A DNA stretch of 64,000 bases from DSPP01 sp964607165 (GTDB taxonomy: Bacteria; Zixibacteria; MSB-5A5; DSPP01), in NCBI GenBank assembly GCA_964607165.1, contig CAZSIT010000010.1:1-64000 (forward strand). Reading direction: 5' to 3'. A program made the translations under genes and the position numbers. Below, in pieces: positions 15,515 to 23,420 of this stretch. Positions within the stretch are counted from its first letter, which is position 1; each line of letters starts with the position of its first letter. The notes beneath the pieces were generated by a model. That model was not told the origin of the DNA. It did no database searches and saw nothing but the letters and a program-made list of their open reading frames with translations.

Positions 15515-17232
15515 CGCAAGCCCACCTCAAAACTGAAACCGACCGTTTTTCGGTCGGAATACCGCTCCTCCGCTTTGCTGACAATTTTCACCGGCCCGAA
15601 AAAAGGAGAATGCTCCAGCCGGCGGATAAACTCCACCACAATGGCGTCCGCCTCCGAAAAATGAGCGTTGGCCGTTCCCGCAATTTCCAGATGGTCAAAT
15701 ACTCCATGCTTTTGCCGCGCCGAAAGCGAGTCGGCCATAACCGGCAAAAGCGCCACCCGGTCCAAAGCAATTTCGGGAGGAGTCAAATTGGAAAGTTCCT
15801 TCAAGTACCAGGAAAAAACCGCCGGATAGCGGACGAACCGGGAAAGAAAACTTTGAGTCGCTTCAATCTTTTCTTGTAATTGGCCGGCCAAAGCAAAACC
15901 CGGCACCGCCTCCACCTTTGAAATTTCGTTTTGACGCTGGCGCAAAAGCGCCTGCGCGGACTTAAACTTGTAAAAATAAAATCCTTGAAAAATCCCCAAA
16001 AAGGCTATTACCGGCAAAGCCAGCCGAAAAACCAAGCGGTTTTGATGCGCCAGGCGATTGGCCGTCTTAACCGAATCGGGCAATAAATAAGCGCTTCGGT
16101 CTTTGGCCAAAGCCAGCCCCAAGGCCTTGGCAAAAAACGGATACAGCTCGGCAAATTCGGAAGCGTTGGTTACGGAATAGGAGAGTTCACGCGCGGGAGC
16201 AAGCACCGAAACTTTTGCCCCGATGGCCGCCTCTAACTCGCTTTCAATGGCCACGTCCCCCTCCGGCAGCCCGGCCAAAAAAAGATGCAAAAGCTTCCGG
16301 CCGGAATACTGCGCCTGATAATAGTCCAGAGAGGATAGAACCTCCTCCTTTATTGGCGAAAGGAACCTGGAAACTCCTTCTTCCAAATCGGAAGGTTTGG
16401 GCCCCCCCACCGAAAGCTCGCGGAAAAATTCCAACCCTCTCGCCCCGTAAAGAGTCAGATAGGAATTTTGGGGCGTAACTTCCAAAACCCCCACCCCTTC
16501 CCCTTCTGCTTGAGGATAAATGGGTAAAACTTCGGCAAAACCGATCCCGCCTATACAAACGCCGCTCAAAGGCGCCCCCGCCTGGGAAAAGAGGGCGGAT
16601 AGACGATCTAATACCGTGCGCAAAAGCGCCGCAAAAACTACTTCGGTTCTCTTTTGGCCGCCCCCCTCTTTGGGAAAAGTACGATACGTCCAATAAGCGC
16701 TTTCCAAAGGAAAAGGAATCTGCTTGCGCGCCTCCCAGAGGACCGCTTGCTTCTCTTCCTTCCTGTTTTTAAGCTTGGGAATTACAAAACGGCGAAAAAG
16801 AATGGCTCCGCCGTAGATCGAAAGATAAAACTGCGCCCTTTGGTATCGCCCGGACGAGACCAGTTTCTCCACAAATTCAACCAGAACGCGTTCCTTATCC
16901 TCTTCGTCAAAGTCCGGCGTGGGCGCTAAATCGCATATTCCGAAACCGGAAAGTTCCCACTTCAAACCCAGCTTGGCCCCCGCCAACGGCTTTCGGGCCA
17001 AACGCACCCAGCGCAGCTGATCGGCAACCAAATCAAAGCCGAAGAATGTCTCCGGCTCATAGCGCCACCAGCTTTTCCAGCGGCCCGCCTGCAAACGCAT
17101 CCGCGCAGCAATTGCCGCCCAAAAACTTTCCGGCAAAACGGCTGGCGATTCTTCCGCAACTTGGCGGGCAAAACCCTGCTTAGGGTCTGGTCTGCGAGTA
17201 TCTTTTTCTTTTTCGGTTTTCAGAAAACGCAA
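15511..17232 (-). CDS. PilM-PilN fusion (GspL-like) protein
   Basis: This 573-residue protein joins a cytoplasmic PilM-like actin fold (about residues 60-385, starting FFGFDLVADQLRWVRL, with SLDYYQAQYSG and LFLAGLPEG) to a membrane helix (about 398-420, LVFRLALPVIAFLGIFQGFY), a coiled coil and a PilN-like periplasmic domain (about 440-573). GspL of type II secretion has this same overall architecture. The N-terminal 50 residues are an extra basic extension. The start is a TTG, supported by GGAGG 5 nt upstream. It follows the pseudopilin genes and couples to the next gene by an ATGA overlap. Confidence 0.8.
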   Translation of the reverse strand: MRFLKTEKEKDTRRPDPKQGFARQVAEESPAVLPESFWAAIAARMRLQAGRWKSWWRYEPETFFGFDLVADQLRWVRLARKPLAGAKLGLKWELSGFGICDLAPTPDFDEEDKERVLVEFVEKLVSSGRYQRAQFYLSIYGGAILFRRFVIPKLKNRKEEKQAVLWEARKQIPFPLESAYWTYRTFPKEGGGQKRTEVVFAALLRTVLDRLSALFSQAGAPLSGVCIGGIGFAEVLPIYPQAEGEGVGVLEVTPQNSYLTLYGARGLEFFRELSVGGPKPSDLEEGVSRFLSPIKEEVLSSLDYYQAQYSGRKLLHLFLAGLPEGDVAIESELEAAIGAKVSVLAPARELSYSVTNASEFAELYPFFAKALGLALAKDRSAYLLPDSVKTANRLAHQNRLVFRLALPVIAFLGIFQGFYFYKFKSAQALLRQRQNEISKVEAVPGFALAGQLQEKIEATQSFLSRFVRYPAVFSWYLKELSNLTPPEIALDRVALLPVMADSLSARQKHGVFDHLEIAGTANAHFSEADAIVVEFIRRLEHSPFFGPVKIVSKAEERYSDRKTVGFSFEVGLR

Positions 17233-17253
17233 TCTGCCTCCATCAAGAAAACA

Positions 17254-18381
17254 TCAGACGGAAAAAGTTATGGTTGTGCCATCCGAGAATAGTATGGTAA
17301 AAGTATTCCCGGACATATTGGCGTTGCCGCAGCCTCCAACCGGGCAAGTCCTAAAATTGTTGAGATTCACCGTGACCGTAGCCCCTGCGGCAACGGTTTG
17401 CGAAGAAGTAAAGCTAACCGTCTGCCCGGAAGCGAAACGGGGAATGGTTTGGTTGGCGACCATCGTTCCCGCCCATACAATCGTCTCGTAGTAGTTCAAG
17501 GTAGCAGTATAGGTGGCTCGAAGGCTGGTAATGGTGATGCTCGCAGAGCTCGAGTTGCGAACTTGAAAAGAAATGTCCCTTCCACTATTCGGAGCGGAAA
17601 CGGAACCGATGACGTAGGCCAGCGAGCCGCCCGAACCACCGCTGCCCCAGATATTGCCGATAAACTTAAAATCGACCAGAGTGGTCGAACGGGGCAGCAC
17701 CACCGCCGTGCGCACCAAAGTATCGCTGGTCGGCGTATAAATCGCCGTGATGCTGCGAATGCCTTGTGGAACTACACTCGCAAAGCTGTAATTGCCGGAG
17801 CTGTTCGGGTTCGTGGTGGACGTAGTCGTTCCGCCTGTACCGTTGGGATAGGTTATGCGAATGCTCAAGTTGGAAGCGGAGCTTCCCGGAGCATTCCCCT
17901 GCCCATCGGTAACTACCCCCTGCACCGTGTTGGAGGTCAAATCAGCAGTCGCATTGGCGAACTTTTTGGTGATGGTATTTCCTCCCGAACCGTTGGAGGT
18001 TATGGTAACCCCGCCCGTAAAGGTGTATAGATTCCCCCAGGCGTCGGTTTTATAATCGTTTGGGTTTTGGGTGAAATCGTTCTGGATGTACGGCCCCCTC
18101 CAGGTCGAGTAGCCGCCTGGATTGGTCACCAAAGCGTCCAGGTTGGAAGGCAGCGAGCCAACGTCCCCCACATAGCCGAAGTCGGAACGTATCCCGTTGG
18201 CGAAAAGGTCCGGATTGCCGGCAATCGCCCAGGAAAGTTTATCCATCTCCTGGGTGCTGGCATCCCAGCGGCTGTTATCCAAAGCCACGTTCATCGATTT
18301 AAAAGCCACCGCCGCCATAATGCCGATAATGATGATGACCAGAAGAACTTCGATGAGCGTAAACCCCTTTTCGCCCGTCAT
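17254..18381 (-). CDS. GspG-type pseudopilin with large C-terminal beta domains
   Basis: From the ATG at 18381 (GAAGGG just upstream) the product is 375 residues: leader MTGEKG, then FTLIEVLLVIIIIGIMAA with Glu5. The pseudopilin domain (about 7-125) contains FGYVGDVGSLP and DAWGNLYTF, the latter like the calcium-site region of GspG. Unusually, about 240 more residues follow. The first part (about 150-215) looks like a carboxypeptidase-regulatory/Ig-like repeat (VQGVVTDGQGNAPG). The second is a Ser/Thr/Gly-rich beta domain ending in CPVGGCGNANMSGNTF. GspG is normally about 140 residues. It may act as a tip or adhesive pseudopilin; that is inference. Confidence 0.82.
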   Translation of the reverse strand: MTGEKGFTLIEVLLVIIIIGIMAAVAFKSMNVALDNSRWDASTQEMDKLSWAIAGNPDLFANGIRSDFGYVGDVGSLPSNLDALVTNPGGYSTWRGPYIQNDFTQNPNDYKTDAWGNLYTFTGGVTITSNGSGGNTITKKFANATADLTSNTVQGVVTDGQGNAPGSSASNLSIRITYPNGTGGTTTSTTNPNSSGNYSFASVVPQGIRSITAIYTPTSDTLVRTAVVLPRSTTLVDFKFIGNIWGSGGSGGSLAYVIGSVSAPNSGRDISFQVRNSSSASITITSLRATYTATLNYYETIVWAGTMVANQTIPRFASGQTVSFTSSQTVAAGATVTVNLNNFRTCPVGGCGNANMSGNTFTILFSDGTTITFSV

Positions 18382-18425
18382 TATCCCTTCGTTTCCCTTC
18401 TTACAATCCACAATTCCCCTCATCT

Positions 18426-18926
18426 TCAGAATTGGACGACGATATTGCTGGCGGAGCCGGTGGAGGTTAATGTGCGCGCCGTCGAGTCGTAAACGTAACT
18501 GGCCCCCCAGGCATCTTTAAAATAATCCCCGTTGGTAGAATCAATATACGGCCCGTTCCAACCCAGCCGGGTGTAAGGATTCCAGACGGCAACTCCACCT
18601 GGTTTCGTTACCAAACCGGTCAAGTTTGGGGGAAAACTCCCTACATCCCCTCGATAACCTCTATCTGAAAAACGTCCCCCGGAAGCTACCGCGGAATTCC
18701 CCATAATCGCCCGCTTCAAACGCATCATCTCCTCTTTGGTGGCGGTAGTTTTGGAGCTGTTTATAATGTCGCCGATTTTGGGTATCGCCACTGCAGCCAC
18801 GATTCCCAAAACAATGACAATGACAACCAACTCAATTAGGGTAAAACCGGATTTATTCCGAAAACCCCCCAACTTTCCTCTCCGCCGCTCTATGGCGGAG
18901 GAAAAGCGAGCCAAAACTCCAACCAT
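18426..18926 (-). CDS. GspG-like pseudopilin
   Basis: The mature part begins FTLIELVVIVIVLGIVAAVAIP and continues with YRGDVGSFPPNLTGLVTKPGG, also present in the adjacent larger pseudopilin, and DAWGASYVY near the C-terminus. From the ATG at 18926, which directly follows the preceding stop, the leader would be 27 residues; a TTG at 18872 with GGAG upstream would give a 9-residue leader more like its neighbours. The longer leader contains a hairpin-forming CTCCGCC/GGCGGAG sequence, which also favours the shorter form. The two adjacent paralogues probably arose by duplication. Confidence 0.82.
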   Translation of the reverse strand: MVGVLARFSSAIERRRGKLGGFRNKSGFTLIELVVIVIVLGIVAAVAIPKIGDIINSSKTTATKEEMMRLKRAIMGNSAVASGGRFSDRGYRGDVGSFPPNLTGLVTKPGGVAVWNPYTRLGWNGPYIDSTNGDYFKDAWGASYVYDSTARTLTSTGSASNIVVQF

Positions 18927-19355
18927 TTACAGGTTGTTTTCACCGGCAGTATTGGTATTCGGCCAGATTTCTCCGGTGGAAGACTTAAACGCCCAGCCGC
19001 CGCGCGTGCCAACGACGACGCCTTTGGTGACACCGGTGACGATGGAATCCGGCGCGCTGGTCGGCAGTTGATACGGGTTGGCCGGTATCGCCTGCTCCAT
19101 CACTACGCCGGGAACTTCCAGCTGGACCAAACTCGGCCAGGTGGCCGTGCCGGTGGTTACCGCCTGGTTGGCGTAGAAAATGGAAACTCCCGAACGCAGC
19201 CCGCCCAAGGCCCCTTTGCAGGCCGAAAGCTTGGATTGCGCGGTGATGTCCATATATTTCGGAATCGCCACCGCCGCTAAAATCCCCAGAACGACGACGA
19301 TGATGACCAGTTCAATCAGGGTAAATCCCGATTGATTTTTGGTTTTATAAAACAT
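18927..19355 (-). CDS. Type IV pilin-like pseudopilin
   Basis: A leader MFYKTKNQSG precedes FTLIELVIIVVVLGILAAVAIPKYMDI, a class III prepilin sequence with Glu5. The 142-residue length is that of a major pseudopilin, and the C-terminal region (GWAFKSSTGEIWPN) resembles pilins of the delta/FCB type. A very strong Shine-Dalgarno, AAAGGAGGAGGG, lies just upstream of the ATG at 19355, the strongest in the operon, so this is a good candidate for the abundant major subunit. It follows the platform-protein gene by 26 nt. Confidence 0.88.
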   Translation of the reverse strand: MFYKTKNQSGFTLIELVIIVVVLGILAAVAIPKYMDITAQSKLSACKGALGGLRSGVSIFYANQAVTTGTATWPSLVQLEVPGVVMEQAIPANPYQLPTSAPDSIVTGVTKGVVVGTRGGWAFKSSTGEIWPNTNTAGENNL

Positions 19356-19381
19356 GCTCCCTCCTCCTTTTTGGTTTGTGT

Positions 19382-20596
19382 TTATTTTCTGAATACGCTA
19401 AGCAAATTCCACATCGGTAAAAATACCGAGAGGGCAAAAAACAAAACCGTCCCTCCCAAAACCACAGTCAGAGCCGGTTCCACTAACTTGGACAACCGCC
19501 TGGTGGCGTATTCCACTTCCCGGTCGAAATGAAAAGCCATTTCGGCTAACATCCGGTCCAAAGAGCCGGACTCCGTCCCTACCGAGAACATCTGCACCGC
19601 CAAAGGCGGAAAAACGGGGGAACGTTCCATTATTTCCTTGACCTCTTTCCCTTCCGCAAAACCGGCCTCGATTTTCTCAATTTCACGCGCTACGATTCGA
19701 TTCCCAATGGCGCCGCGTACTACCTGCAGGGATTGAATGATGGGCAGGCCGCTTTTGACCAGAACCGAAAGCATATGCGCAAAGCGGGAAATGGCGACCT
19801 TTAAAAAAACTTTTCCTAAAATCGGCAACTTCAACTTGAACCCATCCAGCCAGACCTCCCCTTTTTCCGTAGCCAGCCAGCGCCGCAAAAAGTAACCGGC
19901 AAAAAACAAAGGTGGCAGAAGATAGTACCAGTAATGGCGAATGCCAAAACTTATCCCCATCATCACTTTTGTCGGCAGGGGCAGTTCGGTTCTAAACTGG
20001 GCAAAAAGCGCGGCAAATTTGGGGATGACAAACGTTACTAAAACTATAAAAGCCATACAAAGGGCAAAAACCACCAAAATGGGATACCGCATGGCATCCT
20101 TCAAATCCTCTTTAGTTTTCATCTCCCGCTCCATAAAGGTGGAAAGCTGATCCAAAACAAGGTCAAAATGCCCGGTCGCCTCGCCGGTCTTTATGGAAGA
20201 GCAGAACAAGCGCCCAAAAATCTCCTCCTGGCGGGCAAAAGCGTCGGAAAGCGTCACCCCCGCCTCCAAATCAGTTCGGATGGTGTCCACTCCCCGGCGT
20301 AAAAGCGGATGTTCGGCTTGAGCGGCTAAAATCGACAAGGCGCGCAGAATGGGAATCCCGGCCCGATATAAGGTCGAAAGCTGCCGGGTGAAAATAATCA
20401 GCTCGGAAAGCGGGACCCGTTTGGGCCCCAAACTGAAACTTTGCCAAAGCCCCTCTTTTTTCTGTTCGACGGAAATGGGGATGTAACCGAGGCGGTCCAG
20501 CCGCAAACAAACTTCCGAGGCGGTCTCCGCCTGCATAAGGCCGGAGAGCGCCACCCCCGTTCTATCGACCGCTTTGTAATGGAATTCCGGCAGCAT
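19382..20596 (-). CDS. gspF: Type II secretion/type IV filament platform protein (GspF/PilC family)
   Basis: The 404-residue protein has the two tandem T2SSF domains of this family, each a helical bundle followed by a membrane hairpin: about residues 65-190 (FTRQLSTLYRAGIPILRAL, then a TM near 165-190) and about 265-400 (FAHMLSVLVKSGLPIIQSL, then a final TM). The N-terminus FHYKAVDRTGVALSG is also typical. It forms the inner-membrane platform on which the ATPase assembles pseudopilins. It lies 8 nt after the ATPase gene and has a weak ribosome site, so coupling is likely. Confidence 0.95.
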   Translation of the reverse strand: MLPEFHYKAVDRTGVALSGLMQAETASEVCLRLDRLGYIPISVEQKKEGLWQSFSLGPKRVPLSELIIFTRQLSTLYRAGIPILRALSILAAQAEHPLLRRGVDTIRTDLEAGVTLSDAFARQEEIFGRLFCSSIKTGEATGHFDLVLDQLSTFMEREMKTKEDLKDAMRYPILVVFALCMAFIVLVTFVIPKFAALFAQFRTELPLPTKVMMGISFGIRHYWYYLLPPLFFAGYFLRRWLATEKGEVWLDGFKLKLPILGKVFLKVAISRFAHMLSVLVKSGLPIIQSLQVVRGAIGNRIVAREIEKIEAGFAEGKEVKEIMERSPVFPPLAVQMFSVGTESGSLDRMLAEMAFHFDREVEYATRRLSKLVEPALTVVLGGTVLFFALSVFLPMWNLLSVFRK

Positions 20597-20604
20597 ACAA
20601 ATCT

Positions 20605-22344
20605 TTACTTTATCAAGACCGGTTCGCGGCTTGGAGCATCCGCGAAATCTGCCGCCGAAGAAACCCGCAAAACTTCTTCCACCGTGGTCAAACCGGCCAG
20701 AGTTTTTTCAGCCCCGTCCTGCCGCAAAAGCTTCATCCCCTGCTTGCGCGCCTCCGCCAGAATGGCCGCAGTCGATTCCCGGTTGGCAACCAGTTCCCGA
20801 ATCGAATCATTTATAACCAGCATTTCAAAAATTCCCAGCCGTCCCGAAAAACCGCTCTGCTTGCAGCTCCGGCAGCCCGCCCCCCGGTAAAAAACGGCGC
20901 CGGGCCCGTCAATCCAGAGCTGCCGTTTCAAGGCCTCCGGCACCGTCGTTTTTTCCCGGCAATTCTCGCAAATCCGCCGCACCAAACGCTGGGCGATGAC
21001 GGTGACCAGCGATGCCGCCAGCAAATACGCTTCCACGCCCATATCCAAAAGCCGGGCTACGGTCGAGGGCGCATCATTGGCATGCAGAGTGGAGAGGACC
21101 AGATGTCCGGTCAGAGCGGAACGCACCGCAATCTCCGCCGTCTCCCGGTCGCGAATCTCCCCCACCATAATGATGTCCGGGTCCTGGCGCAGAATGGAGC
21201 GCAGCGCATTGGCAAAAAACAGCCCCGCCTTCTCGTTGGTTTGCACTTGGGCAATCATCGGGATGTGGTATTCAACCGGATCTTCGACGGTAATAATATT
21301 TTTTTCCACCGAGTTCAATTCCCGTAAAATTCCGTACAAGGTCGAAGTTTTTCCGCTGCCGGTTGGCCCGGTGACCAAAACCAACCCCTCCGGTTTCTTG
21401 GTCGCCTGCCGCAAGCGGGACAAAAGCTCTTTCGACAAACCGATTTTATCTAAATTCACCGCCAGGTTGGTCTTGTCCAGAATGCGCAAAACCACCTTTT
21501 CGCCAAAAATGGTGGGCAAAGTTGAAACTCGGAAATCAACTTCGTTTTGTCCGATTTTATAGGCAAAGCGGCCGTCCTGCGGCAGCCGCTTTTCGGAAAC
21601 GTCCATATTGGACATAATTTTGATGCGCGAAACAATCGCAGGCCCCAGATTCCTGGGCGGCGTGGCCACTTCCCGCATCACTCCGTGAATGCGGAAACGC
21701 ACCCGCAGCTCCCTTTCCTCCGGCTCGATGTGAATGTCGGAAGCTAAATCTTTGATGCCCTGGGTCAAAAGCAAATTGACCAGCCGCACCAAGGGCGCGT
21801 TCTCGGTCAGCTCCTCGGGAGATTCCCCGACTTTCTCGGTCGCTTCCGCCAGCTCTTTGCCAAAGTCCTCTTCGGGAAGGGCCATCTCCCGCACCACTTC
21901 CGCCACCGAGTCCTGAACGGTGTAGTAGTCCGATATCGCTTTTTCCACCTGCGAAACCGAAGCGATGGTGCGATTGATTTCCAGACCGGTGTGATATTTC
22001 AATTGTTCGATGGCTATCAAATCGAGCGGATCGACCATCGCCACCGTAAGCGCGCTTCCCAGCTGCAAAATCGGGATTAAGCGGTGCTTTTTGGCCAGCT
22101 CCACCGGAACCAGCTTCACCACTTCCGGATCGACGACCAAATTGTCCAGATTGACTTTCGGGACGGAAATTTTCTCCGACATAACCGCCAGAAAGTTTTC
22201 CTCGGACAGAACCCCTTGCCGAACCAGAATGTCGCCGGCCCGCTCGCCGGTTCGCTTCTGGATTTTTAAGGCTTCATCCAACTGCTTGGGCGATATCAAC
22301 CCCTTCTGAACTAATAGTTCGCCGATTCTTTTTTTACTTTCCAT
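20605..22344 (-). CDS. gspE: Assembly ATPase of the type II secretion-like system (GspE/PilB family)
   Basis: The 579-residue protein has an N-terminal MshEN/T2SSE_N region (about 1-150), then the AAA-type core with Walker A GPTGSGKT (326-333), an Asp box ITVEDPVEY (351-359) and Walker B DPDIIMVGEIRD (388-399). The zinc-type cysteines are C459, C462, C491 and C494. It powers assembly of the pseudopilus. It is the first gene of the operon. No retraction ATPase (PilT) is present in the window, which fits a secretion rather than twitching role, although this ATPase could also serve the pilM-Q system. A candidate -24/-12 promoter lies upstream. Confidence 0.95.
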   Translation of the reverse strand: MESKKRIGELLVQKGLISPKQLDEALKIQKRTGERAGDILVRQGVLSEENFLAVMSEKISVPKVNLDNLVVDPEVVKLVPVELAKKHRLIPILQLGSALTVAMVDPLDLIAIEQLKYHTGLEINRTIASVSQVEKAISDYYTVQDSVAEVVREMALPEEDFGKELAEATEKVGESPEELTENAPLVRLVNLLLTQGIKDLASDIHIEPEERELRVRFRIHGVMREVATPPRNLGPAIVSRIKIMSNMDVSEKRLPQDGRFAYKIGQNEVDFRVSTLPTIFGEKVVLRILDKTNLAVNLDKIGLSKELLSRLRQATKKPEGLVLVTGPTGSGKTSTLYGILRELNSVEKNIITVEDPVEYHIPMIAQVQTNEKAGLFFANALRSILRQDPDIIMVGEIRDRETAEIAVRSALTGHLVLSTLHANDAPSTVARLLDMGVEAYLLAASLVTVIAQRLVRRICENCREKTTVPEALKRQLWIDGPGAVFYRGAGCRSCKQSGFSGRLGIFEMLVINDSIRELVANRESTAAILAEARKQGMKLLRQDGAEKTLAGLTTVEEVLRVSSAADFADAPSREPVLIK

Positions 22345-22384
22345 ACGGATATAGCTTTCCCTAATCCCCCGTATCTTCTTATCG

Positions 22385-22398
22385 GCAAAAAAGTTGCC
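22385..22398 (-). promoter_or_regulatory. Candidate sigma-54 promoter of the type II secretion-like operon
   Basis: On the minus strand the sequence GGCAACTTTTTTGC has GG and GC spaced by exactly 10 nt, with GGCA at -24 and TTGC at -12. A start near 22373 would leave a leader of about 29 nt before gspE. The element is partly palindromic and also reads as GG-N10-GC on the plus strand, which lowers confidence. Confidence 0.35.
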
Positions 22399-22920
22399 TT
22401 CTCAATCGGCGGAACTATACCTGAACATCTTTGACCCCCTAATCTCCGACCGGCAGGGGCAGATTTTTGCCCAACAAGTCAGGTAGGGGTAGACCTCCGT
22501 GCCTACCCTTCCCCCTTGTGGTGAGCGAAGTCGAATCCCTTCCCGCTTCGGGAAGGCCTGCCCGTGGTGTTGCCTTTGGCTACGGCCAGGGGGCAGGGGC
22601 TTGTCCCGAGCAACTTGTTCCACCTGCGTTGAGCGCAGCGTGAACGAGCAAAGCCGAGGAAAGTCCAAGAAAGACCCGAGGGGTCATTTGTCCCCCTGTA
22701 TTTAAGGGGGACTATAGGGGGTTGCTTTAACTAAAAACCACCACCACGTCGGCACCGGGGCGGTGGTAGAAGCCGGTAGTCCAGCCGAGGTAGGAATCGG
22801 GAAGGAATGTAGACACCTCTCTATACAAAAGTCGAAAAAAGTAAAAAAAGCCTTAAACTTCCGGCCCGTCAACCTGTCCAACAAATGAAACTTTTGGAAA
22901 AAAATGAGGAGGTGAAACAA
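22399..22920. repeat. Intergenic island of dispersed repeats upstream of gspE
   Basis: No gene is supported. A TAGGGGTAGACC...CTACCC hairpin lies at about 22483-22509, a GTGGTGAGCGAAGTCGAATC unit at about 22519-22540, a hairpin CCCGCTTCGGG near 22545, the long GCGTTGAGCGCAGCGTGAACG repeat at 22607-22665, and a TGTCCCCCTGTATTTAAGGG unit at about 22688-22720. From about 22800 onward is AT-richer DNA that should hold the promoter of the small exported-protein gene, but no clear -35/-10 pair is visible. Confidence 0.75.
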
Positions 22921-23304
22921 ATGAAGAAAGTTTTGATTCTAACCCTCTCTGTCCTGGCATTAGCGGCAGTTCAATATGCCAAGACGGCTTGGGCGGAAGG
23001 CGAGAACCAAGGCACTTGCCGCCAGGCGTTGGAAGAAGTCAAAAAAACCGGCGCCATAATGGAGCGGGCAGCCCCTATTATCCGCCAGTGTGAGAAAGAC
23101 TCGGCCAAGGTGTTGTTTGGCCGGGCCCTCCGCCTGCAGGCCGCCGCGCGGGAGGCATTGAGCAACCGCCACTGTTTGGAAGCTCTGCGTTTGACAGCTG
23201 GCGCCCGCCGGCATACTTTCGCCGCCCTGAAATTATGCGGGGACAACAGCGGAGACTCCAGCGCTCCCATTCCCGACGCTTCTGAACTGATGTTGAAAGA
23301 TTAA
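22921..23304 (+). CDS. Small exported protein with four cysteines, unknown function
   Basis: The 127-residue product has a clear signal peptide (MKKVLILTLSVLALAAVQ..., cleavage probably near residue 26-28 after AWA). The mature part is about 100 residues, predicted helical, rich in Arg, Ala, Leu and Lys, and contains four cysteines in the contexts TCRQA, RQCEK, RHCLE and KLCGD, spaced as two pairs that could form disulphides. There is no CxxCH haem motif. A perfect Shine-Dalgarno GAGGAGGTGA sets the ATG at 22921. It stands alone on the plus strand with its own terminator. I do not recognise a family. Confidence 0.75.
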   Translation: MKKVLILTLSVLALAAVQYAKTAWAEGENQGTCRQALEEVKKTGAIMERAAPIIRQCEKDSAKVLFGRALRLQAAAREALSNRHCLEALRLTAGARRHTFAALKLCGDNSGDSSAPIPDASELMLKD

Positions 23305-23320
23305 ATCGAAAAAGAAAAAA

Positions 23321-23346
23321 AGCGGGGAAGCCTTTGCTTCCCCGCT
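23321..23346. terminator. Bidirectional intrinsic terminator
   Basis: AGCGGGGAAG and CTTCCCCGCT form a 10-bp stem with a 6-nt loop. On the minus strand it is followed by seven T and further T-rich DNA, ending the propeller-dockerin transcript; on the plus strand three T follow, ending the small exported-protein transcript. Confidence 0.85.
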
Positions 23347-23420
23347 TTCAGTCAAAGTTAAAAATTACCGGCTACAGCCGTAGGTGCGCCCGTAATGTTC
23401 CTGTCCTCCATCCCTGTCTT

